Positions 34,951 through 43,317 of a stretch of DNA of 64,000 nt are shown piece after piece. The stretch comes from Pseudoxanthomonas sp. J31 (GTDB lineage: Bacteria; Pseudomonadota; Gammaproteobacteria; Xanthomonadales; Xanthomonadaceae): contig NZ_AZNZ01000001.1 in the NCBI RefSeq assembly GCF_000510725.1, positions 620,001 to 684,000 of the forward strand. The letters run 5' to 3'. The first letter of the stretch is position 1. Each line of letters opens with the position of its first letter. A program made the translations under genes and the position numbers. Under the pieces are notes generated by a model. The model worked only from the letters and a program-made list of their open reading frames with translations. It was not told the DNA's origin and did not search any database.

Positions 34951-37428
34951 TCAGGCGGCGGCCTTGGGCCGGCCGTCGTTGCCGTAGCGGTCGTAGAAGC
35001 TGGCCGCGCGCAGCTCGTGGACGTCGAAGTCGTCCACGGTGATGGTGTCCAGGGTGATCTGGCGCAGCTCTTCCAGCAGCTTGCGCTCCTCGGCGGTGAT
35101 CACGCCCTCGGCCACGGCCTCGTCGAGCTGGGCGTTGAAGTCCAGCGCCTCGATGCCCTTGGTCTTGAGCGCCTTGAGGAACTTGCGCTCCACCGGCTCG
35201 GCCTGCACGGCCTTGGCCAGGTAGCTGTCGATGCGGCCGCCGGGGTTGTTCTCGCACGGGGTCAGGAACACGCCCTGGCCCAGGCGGTCGCGCGCCTCGT
35301 TCGGGGTCATCAGCAGCGAGGCCACGCGGTGGTTCAGGCGGTCGCCGGGGGCCTCGGCGCGGCGGCCGAGCGGGAACACCAGCGCCCACAGCAGCCAGCC
35401 CACCGGGCGGATCGGGAAGTTGCGCAGCGCGTCCGACAGCGCCTTCTCGATCACGTGGAAGCTGTTGTACATGCTCCACGCCAGCAGCGGCTTGTCCGCT
35501 TCCGGGGTGCCCTCGTCGTGGTAGCGCTTGAGCACGGCGCCGGCCATGTACAGGTGGCTCAGCACGTCGCCCAGGCGGCCGGACAGGGATTCCTTGAACT
35601 TCAGCTTGCCGCCCAACAGCAGCATCGACACGTCGGTCATCAGCGCCAGGTTGGCCGAGTAGCGGTCGAGCTTGCGGAAGAACGGGCGGGTGTAGGCGTT
35701 GCCCGGCACGCTGCCGAACTTCGAGCCGGTCAGGCCCAGCCAGAACGAACGCACCGCGTTGGAGAAGCCGAAGCGGACGTGCCCGGCGAGGCTCTCGTCA
35801 AAGCTGGCGACGGCGGCCTTGCGGTCCTTCTCCTGGGCGGCCTTCATCTCCTTCATGACCCACGGATGGCACAGGATCGCGCCCTGGCCGAAGATCAGCA
35901 GGCTGCGGGTCATGATGTTGGCGCCTTCGACCGTGATGCTGATCGGGGCGGCCTGCCAGTTGCGGCCGGCGAAGTTGCGCGGGCCGAGGATGATGCCCTT
36001 GCCGCCGATCACGTCCATGGTGTCGGAGATGACCTCGCGGCCCATGCTGGTGCAGTGGTACTTGGCGATCGCCGAAGGCACCGAGGGCACGTCGCCGCGG
36101 TCGACCGCCGCGGCGGTGGCCTGCGACAGCGCGCTGACGGTGTAGGCCTTGCCGCCGATGCGGGCCAGCGCTTCCTCCACGCCCTCGAAGCGGCCGACCG
36201 ACAGGCCGAACTGCTTGCGGATGCGGGCGTAGGCACCGGTGACGCGGGCGCCGAACTTGGCGCCGCCGGAGGCGGTGGACGGCAGGGTGATCGAGCGGCC
36301 CACGGCCAGGCACTCGTTGAGCATGTTCCAGCCCTTGCCGGCCATCTCGGCGCCACCGATCAGCTGGCTCAGCGGGATGAACACGTCCTTGCCGCGGATC
36401 GGGCCGTTCTGGAACGGCGAGTTCAGCGGGAAGTGGCGGCGGCCGATCTCGACCCCGGGGGTGTCACGCGGCACCAGCGCCAGGGTGATGCCGATGTCCT
36501 TGGTCTGCCCGATCAGGCCGTCCGGGTCGTACATGCGGAACGCCAGGCCGATCAGGGTGGCGACAGGGGCCAGGGTGATGTAGCGCTTGTCGAAGGTCAG
36601 GCGCACGCCCAGCACTTCCTGGCCCTGCCAGGTGTCCTTGCAGACGATGCCGTAGTCGGGGATGGAGGTGGCGTCGGAGCCGGCGAACGGGCCGGTCAGG
36701 CCGAAGCACGGCACTTCCTCGCCCACCGCCAGGCGCGGCAGGTAGTAATCCTTCTGCTCCTTGGTGCCGTAGTGGTTGAGCAGCTCGCCCGGGCCCAGCG
36801 AGTTGGGCACGCCGACGGTGGAGCTGACCACCGAGGAGATCGAGGCGATCTTCTGGATCACCTTGTGGTGGGCCAGCGCGGAGAAGCCCAGGCCGCCGTA
36901 CTCCTTCGGGATGATCATGCCGAAGAACTTGTTCTTCTTGATGAACTCCCACATCTCCGGCGGCAGGTCCGCGTGGACGTGGGTCAGTTCCCAGTCGTTG
37001 ATCATCTTGCACAGCTCTTCCACCGGGCCGTCGAGGAAGGCCTGCTCCTCGGCGGTGAGCTGCGGCTTGGGATAGGCGAGCAGCTTCTGCCAGTCCGGGT
37101 CGCCGGTGAACAGCTCGCCCTCGAAGCCGACCGAGCCGGTCTCCAGGGCGATGCGCTCGGTCTGCGACAGCGGCGGCAGGATCTTGCGGAACACGTTCAG
37201 CAGCGGGGCCACGATCAGCGGCTTGCGGATGAACGGCAGCAGCAGCGGCACGGCGATTACCGCGGTGATGATCGCCATCACCAGGGTGGTGGTCTGGTGC
37301 GCGCCCAGCCACCAGCAGGCGGCCAGGGCGATGGCCTGCAGCACGGCCCAGGTTATCAGGCGCATGCGGTGGTAGGCGGCGAACCCGCTGATCAGCAGGA
37401 AGGCCAGGATTGGCGCGGCAATGCTCAT
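34951..37428 (-). CDS. fadE: Acyl-CoA dehydrogenase FadE
   Basis: The first step of fatty-acid beta-oxidation: FAD-dependent dehydrogenation of acyl-CoA. The start at 37428 (MSIAAPILAFLLISGF) gives 825 residues, close to the long FadE type (about 814) rather than 380-residue dehydrogenases. Two hydrophobic segments at the N-terminus (about 3-20 and 24-65) anchor it to the membrane. The dehydrogenase core has FFGMIIPKEYGGLGFSALAH, FGLTGPFAGSDATSIPD and VIGGKGIILGPRNF. Its ATG overlaps the stop of the upstream alpha/beta hydrolase (ATGA, 37425-37428). The divergent TetR regulator probably controls the operon. Confidence 0.95.
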   Translation of the reverse strand: MSIAAPILAFLLISGFAAYHRMRLITWAVLQAIALAACWWLGAHQTTTLVMAIITAVIAVPLLLPFIRKPLIVAPLLNVFRKILPPLSQTERIALETGSVGFEGELFTGDPDWQKLLAYPKPQLTAEEQAFLDGPVEELCKMINDWELTHVHADLPPEMWEFIKKNKFFGMIIPKEYGGLGFSALAHHKVIQKIASISSVVSSTVGVPNSLGPGELLNHYGTKEQKDYYLPRLAVGEEVPCFGLTGPFAGSDATSIPDYGIVCKDTWQGQEVLGVRLTFDKRYITLAPVATLIGLAFRMYDPDGLIGQTKDIGITLALVPRDTPGVEIGRRHFPLNSPFQNGPIRGKDVFIPLSQLIGGAEMAGKGWNMLNECLAVGRSITLPSTASGGAKFGARVTGAYARIRKQFGLSVGRFEGVEEALARIGGKAYTVSALSQATAAAVDRGDVPSVPSAIAKYHCTSMGREVISDTMDVIGGKGIILGPRNFAGRNWQAAPISITVEGANIMTRSLLIFGQGAILCHPWVMKEMKAAQEKDRKAAVASFDESLAGHVRFGFSNAVRSFWLGLTGSKFGSVPGNAYTRPFFRKLDRYSANLALMTDVSMLLLGGKLKFKESLSGRLGDVLSHLYMAGAVLKRYHDEGTPEADKPLLAWSMYNSFHVIEKALSDALRNFPIRPVGWLLWALVFPLGRRAEAPGDRLNHRVASLLMTPNEARDRLGQGVFLTPCENNPGGRIDSYLAKAVQAEPVERKFLKALKTKGIEALDFNAQLDEAVAEGVITAEERKLLEELRQITLDTITVDDFDVHELRAASFYDRYGNDGRPKAAA

Positions 37429-38351
37429 GGTAAAGCTCCGTTGACGGACGCTGGATCGGAGGGCGCGGCGCAACGGCCGGTGTGCCCCGTACCGTCCAGT
37501 TCGCCCAGGTAGTCCAGCAGGGTGGCGGTAAAACGGTCGTTGTCGTCGCCGGCAAGCATATGCGTGGCGCCGGCGATGCGGACATGGCGCGCGTGCGGCA
37601 CCAGTCCGAGGAACTCGTCGACGGTGGCGTCGGACACCAGGTCGCTGCGGCCGCCGCTCAGCAGCAGCAGCGGACAGCGTACCGCACGGGCGGCCGCGGA
37701 CAGTTCGTCCTGGTGGCGCTCGCCGTCGCGTGCCAGCTCGTCCACCAGGCGGCGGTCCCAGTGCCACTGCCAGCGGCCGTCGGCGCCCTGGCGCAGCACC
37801 TCGCGCAGGGCCGCCTCGCTCTTGCGCGCGCGCCCGGGCAGGTAGGCGGCGATCGCGTCGGCGGCCTCGTCCAGCGAGGCGAAGCCTTCCGGGAAGGCGC
37901 TGATGAAGCCGAGGATGCGCTGCATGCCGGCCGCTTCCCAGCGCGGGGTGATGTCGACCAGCACCATGGCGCGGAACAGGCCCGGCCAGCGTGCCTCGGC
38001 GGCCAGCCCGAACAGGCCGCCCATCGAGGCGGCCACCAGCACCGGCGGCTGCGGCAGCTCGCCGGCGACCACGATCAGGTCGTCGATGAACTGCTGCGCG
38101 GCATAGGCCAGGTCCGGCGGATTGCGGTCCGAGCCGCCATGGCCGCGGGCGTCGTAGGCCAGGGCGCGGTAACCCCGCTGCGCGACGCGCCCTGCGCTGG
38201 CGCTCCAGGCGCGGCGGGTCTGGCCGAAGCCGTGCGCGAACAGCACTGCCGGCGCATGGCAGTCGCCATGGCAGGTGGCAGCCAGTTCCAGGCCGGCGCC
38301 GGACAGGCGCAGCTCGTGGCTGCCGGGGGCAGGGGTCGGGGGAAATACCAT
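37425..38351 (-). CDS. Alpha/beta hydrolase
   Basis: A 308-residue alpha/beta-hydrolase-fold enzyme. It has the oxyanion segment LFAHGFGQTRRAW, YDARGHGGSD, the nucleophile elbow ASMGG (Ser), and near the C-terminus GATHML with the catalytic His; an acidic residue lies in between (GRSDLVSD). The ATG at 38351 is preferred to a TTG at 38357. It overlaps the candidate operator and sits about seven bases from a TACCAT -10, so the mRNA may be leaderless. It is translationally coupled to fadE, suggesting an esterase or thioesterase in lipid breakdown. Confidence 0.88.
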   Translation of the reverse strand: MVFPPTPAPGSHELRLSGAGLELAATCHGDCHAPAVLFAHGFGQTRRAWSASAGRVAQRGYRALAYDARGHGGSDRNPPDLAYAAQQFIDDLIVVAGELPQPPVLVAASMGGLFGLAAEARWPGLFRAMVLVDITPRWEAAGMQRILGFISAFPEGFASLDEAADAIAAYLPGRARKSEAALREVLRQGADGRWQWHWDRRLVDELARDGERHQDELSAAARAVRCPLLLLSGGRSDLVSDATVDEFLGLVPHARHVRIAGATHMLAGDDNDRFTATLLDYLGELDGTGHTGRCAAPSDPASVNGALP

Positions 38352-38363
38352 ACCCAATGGTAT
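38345..38363. promoter_or_regulatory. Candidate TetR operator over the hydrolase-fadE promoter
   Basis: An inverted repeat ATACCAT (38345-38351), 5-base spacer, ATGGTAT (38357-38363). It overlaps the -10 and the start codon of the alpha/beta hydrolase gene and faces the tetR gene. Related CGTATGG sequences follow at 38395, 38417 and 38497. Confidence 0.6.
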
Positions 38364-38386
38364 GGATGCGTTTCACGCAAAGTCAA
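38357..38386 (-). promoter_or_regulatory. Promoter of the alpha/beta hydrolase-fadE operon
   Basis: On the minus strand, TTGACT (38386-38381) and TACCAT (38362-38357), 18 bases apart. The transcription start would fall at or next to the hydrolase ATG (38351). Confidence 0.55.
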
Positions 38387-38426
38387 TACGAAGGCGTATG
38401 GCAGTGCAGCATGCACCGTATGGTGC
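38386..38426. promoter_or_regulatory. Two further GTATG-centred palindromes in the tetR-hydrolase spacer
   Basis: ATACG/CGTAT (38386-38399, 4-base gap) and GCACC/GGTGC around GTAT (38413-38426). Both contain the CGTATGG heptamer that recurs at 38497-38503, just before the tetR start. They may be extra operator sites. Confidence 0.45.
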
Positions 38427-38515
38427 CGGCGGTGGTGCTGCAAATCCCTGTCAGGCCTCGGTTTCCGCGGAAACGGCATACTGCAACGCACCTCGCCGTA
38501 TGGTTAAATCCGCCC

Positions 38516-39112
38516 ATGGATACCACCACCGCGCCCGCCACCCCGCCCGCCACGCCCGCGCGTGGCGCCCGTCTCAGCGCCGCCGATTGGGCCCAGGCCG
38601 CGCTGGATGTCATTGCCGAACAGGGCGTGTCCGCCGTCGCGGTGGAGCCGCTGGCGCGCCGCCTGGGCGTGACCAAGGGCAGCTTCTACTGGCACTTTCC
38701 TTCACGCGATGCGCTGCTGCAGGCCGCGCTGGAGCGCTGGGAAGAGGTCGAGCAGGAACAGGTGTTCGGCAGCCTGGAGGAAGTGCCGGATCCGCGCGAG
38801 CGCCTGCGCAAGCTGTTCCAGCTGGTCGGCCACGAGACCAAGCCGCACGCGATCTACAGCGAGTTGCTGCGCGCGCTGGAGCATCCGGCCGTGGGTCCGG
38901 TGATCCAGCGGGTCTCGCAGCGCCGCCAGGACTACCTCACCGCGTCGTTCCGCCAGGCCGGCCTCGGCCGCAGCGAGGCGGTGAACCGCGCGCGCCTGAC
39001 CTATGCCGCCTACGTCGGCTTCCTGCAGCTGCGCCCGCAGCAGCCGAAGATGACCCACGAGGAGTTCGAGGAATACCTCGAGCACGTGATCAACACGCTG
39101 ATCCCGAACTGA
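38516..39112 (+). CDS. TetR/AcrR family transcriptional regulator
   Basis: A 198-residue repressor-type protein. The start at 38516 (MDTTTAPATPPATPARGARL) places the helix-turn-helix at residues about 22-65 (AALDVIAEQGVSAVAVEPLA, then RRLGVTKGSFYWHFPSRDAL), the TetR signature. The C-terminal helical ligand/dimer domain ends EEYLEHVINTLIPN. It is divergent from the hydrolase-fadE operon across 164 bases rich in GTATGG palindromes. By analogy with other fatty-acid TetR regulators, an acyl-CoA ligand is plausible but not shown. Confidence 0.92.
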   Translation: MDTTTAPATPPATPARGARLSAADWAQAALDVIAEQGVSAVAVEPLARRLGVTKGSFYWHFPSRDALLQAALERWEEVEQEQVFGSLEEVPDPRERLRKLFQLVGHETKPHAIYSELLRALEHPAVGPVIQRVSQRRQDYLTASFRQAGLGRSEAVNRARLTYAAYVGFLQLRPQQPKMTHEEFEEYLEHVINTLIPN

Positions 39113-39127
39113 GGGGACGGCTGGAAG

Positions 39128-39162
39128 GCGAAGGGCCCGCGCGAGCGGGCCCTTCGCTTTTT
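39128..39162. terminator. Terminator between tetR and pepQ
   Basis: A 13-bp perfect stem GCGAAGGGCCCGC / GCGGGCCCTTCGC, loop GCGA, followed by five T residues on the tetR side. It also serves the convergent pepQ gene. Confidence 0.88.
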
Positions 39163-39167
39163 GCGGC

Positions 39168-40487
39168 TTATCCGGCGAACGCGGCGCGGGTGAGGTTCTC
39201 CGGCGCCGCCTCCGTGCACAGCACGTCGTCCTCGATGCGGATGCCGCCGTAGGGGCGGAAGAAATCCACCCGCGCCCAGTCCACCGCGTCGGCGTGGCCG
39301 CGGGCCTTCACCTCGTCCAGCAGCATGTCGATGAAGTAGATGCCCGGCTCGATGGTGACGACCATGCCCGGCTCCAGGACGCGGGTCATGCGCAGGTAGG
39401 GATGCCCGGCGGGACGGTCGATCGTGCCGCCGCGGTCGCTGGCGGCGAACCCGGCCACGTCGTGCACCTGCAGCCCCAGCGGGTGGCCCAGGCCGTGCGG
39501 GAAGAACGCCGCGCTCACCCCGGTGGCAAGCGCCGCTTCCGGCGACACCTTCAGCACGCCGAACTCGCGCAGGATGCCCATCAGCGCCAGGTGCGCGTCG
39601 AGGTGCAGCTGGCGGTAGTCGGCGCCGGCGCGCACGCCGGCGCACATCGCCTGCTGCGCGGCGTCCACAGCGTCGATCATGGCCTGGAACTCGCTGGCGC
39701 AGTCGCCGGCGTAGGTGCGGGTGATGTCGGCGGCATAGCCGCAGTGGCTGGCGCCGGCATCGATCAGGAAGCTCAGCGACTCCGCCGGGGCCACGCGGTC
39801 CAGTTCGGTGTAGTGCAGCACCGCGCCGTGGGTGTTGAGCGCGACGATGTTCTGGTACGGCACCTCGGTGGCGTCCTGCTGCGCGGCGGCGCAGTAGGCC
39901 ATGTGGATCTCGAACTCGCTGGCGCCGGCGCGGAAGGCGCGCTCGGCGGCGCGGTGGGCGCGCACCGCGCGGCGCTGGGCCAGGCGCATCAGCGCGACCT
40001 CGTACGCGGTCTTGTACGAGCGCTGGTAATGCAGGTAGTCCAGCGCCGGTTGCGGGTTGTCGGGGACGTAGTCGCCCAGGGCGCTGTTGGCCTCGCCGAT
40101 GATCGCGCTGCGCGCGGCAGGCGGCAGCAGCGGCAGCGCCTCCTCCGGGGTGCGGATCACCTGCACCTCCACGTGCTCCACCCACCAGCCGCTGGGCGCC
40201 TCCGGCACCACGTGCCAGTAGTCGCGCGGCTGCAGGTAGATCAGCCTGGGCTTGTGCCCGGGGGTGTACACCAGCCAGCTGTCGGCGACGCTGGTCAGCG
40301 GCACCCAGTGCTTGAAGTGCGGGTTGGCCGCGAACGGGTAGTCGCGGTCGTCGAAGGCCTGGTAGTGGCGGCGCCCGCTCGGCACCAGCAGGTGCTCGCG
40401 GCCGCAGCGGGCCAGCGCCTCGTCGGCGCGCGCGCGCAGGGTGGCCAGGTGCTGGGGGTAGAGGGCGGCGATCTCGGTGGCGTTCAT
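39168..40487 (-). CDS. pepQ: Xaa-Pro dipeptidase (PepQ)
   Basis: An M24 metallopeptidase that cleaves Xaa-Pro dipeptides. The start at 40487 (MNATEIAALYPQHLATL) gives 439 residues, the proteobacterial PepQ length. The pita-bread metal ligands are all present: Asp in FLIDAGAS, Asp in YAADITRTYAG, His in HGLGHPLGLQVHD, Glu in VTIEPGIYF and Glu in GIRIEDDVLC. The N-terminal domain has HYQAFDDRDYPFAANPHFK. A single-gene unit ending at the hairpin shared with tetR. Confidence 0.95.
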   Translation of the reverse strand: MNATEIAALYPQHLATLRARADEALARCGREHLLVPSGRRHYQAFDDRDYPFAANPHFKHWVPLTSVADSWLVYTPGHKPRLIYLQPRDYWHVVPEAPSGWWVEHVEVQVIRTPEEALPLLPPAARSAIIGEANSALGDYVPDNPQPALDYLHYQRSYKTAYEVALMRLAQRRAVRAHRAAERAFRAGASEFEIHMAYCAAAQQDATEVPYQNIVALNTHGAVLHYTELDRVAPAESLSFLIDAGASHCGYAADITRTYAGDCASEFQAMIDAVDAAQQAMCAGVRAGADYRQLHLDAHLALMGILREFGVLKVSPEAALATGVSAAFFPHGLGHPLGLQVHDVAGFAASDRGGTIDRPAGHPYLRMTRVLEPGMVVTIEPGIYFIDMLLDEVKARGHADAVDWARVDFFRPYGGIRIEDDVLCTEAAPENLTRAAFAG

Positions 40488-40545
40488 CGGGGGCAGTACG
40501 GCGGAAAGCGCCCATTCTGCCCCAGCGCATGCGCCGCTGCCGCCG

Positions 40546-40878
40546 TCAGGCCTCGGCCTCGACCCAGGCGCGCACCCGCGCGCGGTGCACCTCGGAGATG
40601 GCCAGGAAGCGGAAGCCGCACCAGGCCTGGCCCGGGGTGTTGGCCGGCGCCGACCACAGCAGGTGCACACCGACGTCGATTGGATCGCCCGGGTCGTCGA
40701 GCACGAACCGGAGCTGGTACAGCGCGTCCTCGCGCAGCGGCGCCGCGGCGAGCAGCAGCAGGCCGCCCTCGGACAGGTTGCCGAGGTGGCCGACCACGGC
40801 GCCGGCCATCACGTCTTCCACCGGCACGCTGCCGGGCACCTGGCGCCGCCGCCCGCGGCGGGCATCCTCGTTGTTCAT
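40546..40878 (-). CDS. PilZ domain protein
   Basis: A 110-residue single-domain protein. The c-di-GMP-binding arginine motif appears as RRGRRRQVPG near residues 7-16, and the second motif as GNLSEGGLLLLAA (D/N-x-S-x-x-G type) at about residues 32-44, so ligand binding is likely. Its ATG overlaps the DUF1631 stop (ATGA, 40875-40878), indicating translational coupling and probably joint function. The output is unknown; motility or surface processes are usual for PilZ proteins. Confidence 0.88.
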   Translation of the reverse strand: MNNEDARRGRRRQVPGSVPVEDVMAGAVVGHLGNLSEGGLLLLAAAPLREDALYQLRFVLDDPGDPIDVGVHLLWSAPANTPGQAWCGFRFLAISEVHRARVRAWVEAEA

Positions 40879-43220
40879 GCACCTGCTCCCGATGGCGCCG
40901 GCTCCGCGCGCCCGGCCAGCCCGCGCAGCAGGCGCAGGGTGGCGTGCCAGGCGCGGTCGACCAGGCGGCTGCGTTCCTCGGTGACCACCCGCGCCTGGCC
41001 GGCGGCCATCATCCGCGCCAGCGCGTCCAGCGAATGTTCGGCCACCTTCTGGCCGCGGGTGTTGACGAACAGCGCGTGGTCGGTGACCGGGCTGTACCAG
41101 GACAGCCGCTGCCGCCGCACCTCGCCCTGGGCGCCGAGGCTGAATTCGAACCAGGTGCCGAACGGCAGTGCCCGCACCTGGTCGTAGCAGGCCTGCTCCC
41201 CGGCGCTGCGCGGCGGCAGCGGCTCGCTGCGACGTGCCGCGTCCTCGCCCAGGCGCGCGCGCGCCTTGAGCCGCGCGGTGAGCTCGGTGCGCGAGGTGAC
41301 CTCGTCGTCCTCGCTGCGCGACAGGCGGCGGGCGATCGCGCCGGCCTCGTCCTCGTGGTAGCCGACCTGGCGCAGCGCGGCCTCGATCTGCGTGCCCAGT
41401 GCCGAGTCGGGCGCGGCTTCCGGATCGCAGGTGACCTCGACGATGCGCGCGGTGGCCGCGGTGCGCTCGCGCCATTCCGGCGAGTCCTCGCCGTGGCGCA
41501 GGGCGGTGAGGGTGAGCACGTCGGCCCAGGCCTGGTTGAGCAGGGCCTGGACGAACTGCGGTGGCCTGCGCCCGGCCAGGCAGGCGCGGATCGCGGCGTC
41601 GGCCTGGTGCTTGGCACCGGCCAGGCGGTCGCGCCCGCGCGCGGCCTCCACCTGGCGGCGCTCGCTGACCTCGGCCTTGCGCAGCATCGCGCGCTGCTGT
41701 TCCTGGACCTCCTGGTTGGCCAGTTCGAACACCGCCGGGTCGCCGTCGTAGGCCTCGACCACCCGCTGCACCACCTGCTCCAGGCGCTGCACCAGCTGCG
41801 GGTCGGCATCGTCCTCGCCCAGCCAGGTGGCGCCGGACTCGGCCACCGAGTTGAGCAGTTCGCGCGCCGGGTGGCGCTCGGCGACGAAGAAGCCCTGGTC
41901 CTGCAGCGCGGCGCGCGCCAGCGGCACCTGCAGCCGTTCCAGCAGGTCCTGGGCCGGTGCGTCGCCGCGCACCTGGCGGCCGATCTCCTGGTAGAGGATG
42001 GACAGCAGGTCGAACGCGTCCTCGTGTTCCGGCGGCAGTGCGGCGGCCGGCCCGTGCTCGGCGCGCAGCCGCGCCAGGGTGGCCTCGCGCAGGTCCTGCA
42101 TGGTGCGGCGGCGCTGGCCGCGGGCGCGCGCCAGCGGCAGCGATTGCAGGCTGCCCAGCACCTGGGTGACCAGTTGCGGCGGCAGCACCTGCGGCGGGAC
42201 CGCCGGTCCGGGTGCCGCTGGGCGGGTGGCGGCGCGGTGCGCGGCCAGCAATTCGCGCATGGCGGCGAACGCGGCCTGCACTTCCTTCGGGTCGCCGTCC
42301 GCGCTGGCGATGGCGGGCGTGGCCTCTCCGGCCGCGGCCGCGGGCGCGGTGCCGGCAGCCGCCCCTGGCGGCATGCCCCCCGGCAGGCCGGCCAGCGCCC
42401 GGCCCCAGCCCGCGCCGCGACCCTGGCCGTGCCAGCCGGTCATCGGCCGCGGGCGGTTCGCGGCCTGCGCCGGCGTGCTGCGCCGCTGCGGGGCGCTGGC
42501 ACGCGGTGGACGGTAGGGCGTGTACACCAGGCCCGGCAGCACCCCGGCGCGGTCGAGCAGGGCATTGAGCTGGCGGGCGAACTCGCCGTGCAGGTCCATC
42601 ACCTGGCGTTCGAACTGGCGGTACAGCAGCAGCTGCGCCTCCGGCGGCAGCTGCAGCGCGTCGCCAGCCGTGCGCAGGCACTGGCACAGCGCATGCGGTC
42701 CCAGCGGCAGCTGCTCCAGCTCGAACGCCGGCGTGGCGGCCAGCACGGCGAAGCGCTGCGCCAGCAGCAACAGCTCGCTGCCGCCGCGCTGCACCTGGCG
42801 GCGGGCGATCTCGCGCAGGACGATGGCGCGGTCCAGTTCGGTGTCCTCGACCAGGGCCAGTGCCGGCCCGGGCGCGGGTTCGGCCGGTTCGGCGGGCTCG
42901 GCCGGCGGCGGTGCGCGCAGGCCGGCCAGGCTGCCTTCAAGTGCGGCGAGGAAGCGCGGCTGGAAGGCGGCGCGGTGCTGGCGCAGCAGGCGCATCGCAT
43001 CCAGGCGCTCGGCCTGCTCGCTGCTGCTGCGCGCGCCCTCGGCCAGGCTGAAGAGCTGGTTTTCCAGCCCGTCCAGAGTGGCCTCCAGCCACGGCCCCAG
43101 CTGCGTGGCGGCCAGCTCGCGCACCTGCAGGAGGATGGCGCGCACGCGCGCCGGCAGGGCGGCGTCGGCCAGCGCCGGGAATGCCGGGTGGCCCGGCGTT
43201 GGTCGGTTGGTGGCTTGCAT
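40875..43220 (-). CDS. DUF1631 family protein
   Basis: A 781-residue cytoplasmic protein, MQATNRPTPGHPAFPALADA onward, with DUF1631-type segments ALPARVRAILLQVRELAATQ, LGPWLEATLDGLENQLFSLA, AFDLLSILYQEIGRQV and PQFVQALLNQAWADVLTL. It is helical and Ala/Arg/Gln-rich, with a low-complexity linker at about residues 235-300. The C-terminal part (residues about 665-750, including GTWFEFSLGAQGEVRRQRLS) may be a degenerate PilZ-like beta domain. Function unknown. It is coupled to a PilZ protein gene, linking it to c-di-GMP signalling by context. TAAATA (minus, 43248-43253) may be its -10. Confidence 0.85.
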   Translation of the reverse strand: MQATNRPTPGHPAFPALADAALPARVRAILLQVRELAATQLGPWLEATLDGLENQLFSLAEGARSSSEQAERLDAMRLLRQHRAAFQPRFLAALEGSLAGLRAPPPAEPAEPAEPAPGPALALVEDTELDRAIVLREIARRQVQRGGSELLLLAQRFAVLAATPAFELEQLPLGPHALCQCLRTAGDALQLPPEAQLLLYRQFERQVMDLHGEFARQLNALLDRAGVLPGLVYTPYRPPRASAPQRRSTPAQAANRPRPMTGWHGQGRGAGWGRALAGLPGGMPPGAAAGTAPAAAAGEATPAIASADGDPKEVQAAFAAMRELLAAHRAATRPAAPGPAVPPQVLPPQLVTQVLGSLQSLPLARARGQRRRTMQDLREATLARLRAEHGPAAALPPEHEDAFDLLSILYQEIGRQVRGDAPAQDLLERLQVPLARAALQDQGFFVAERHPARELLNSVAESGATWLGEDDADPQLVQRLEQVVQRVVEAYDGDPAVFELANQEVQEQQRAMLRKAEVSERRQVEAARGRDRLAGAKHQADAAIRACLAGRRPPQFVQALLNQAWADVLTLTALRHGEDSPEWRERTAATARIVEVTCDPEAAPDSALGTQIEAALRQVGYHEDEAGAIARRLSRSEDDEVTSRTELTARLKARARLGEDAARRSEPLPPRSAGEQACYDQVRALPFGTWFEFSLGAQGEVRRQRLSWYSPVTDHALFVNTRGQKVAEHSLDALARMMAAGQARVVTEERSRLVDRAWHATLRLLRGLAGRAEPAPSGAGA

Positions 43221-43317
43221 TCTGTGACCGCGTTCCCCCTTGGGCGGTATTTAGCACGTTTCCATGCGGGGCGGCATGGCGCGCCGCACCGCGGTCCCGG
43301 CGGGGCCGGGGATGGTC

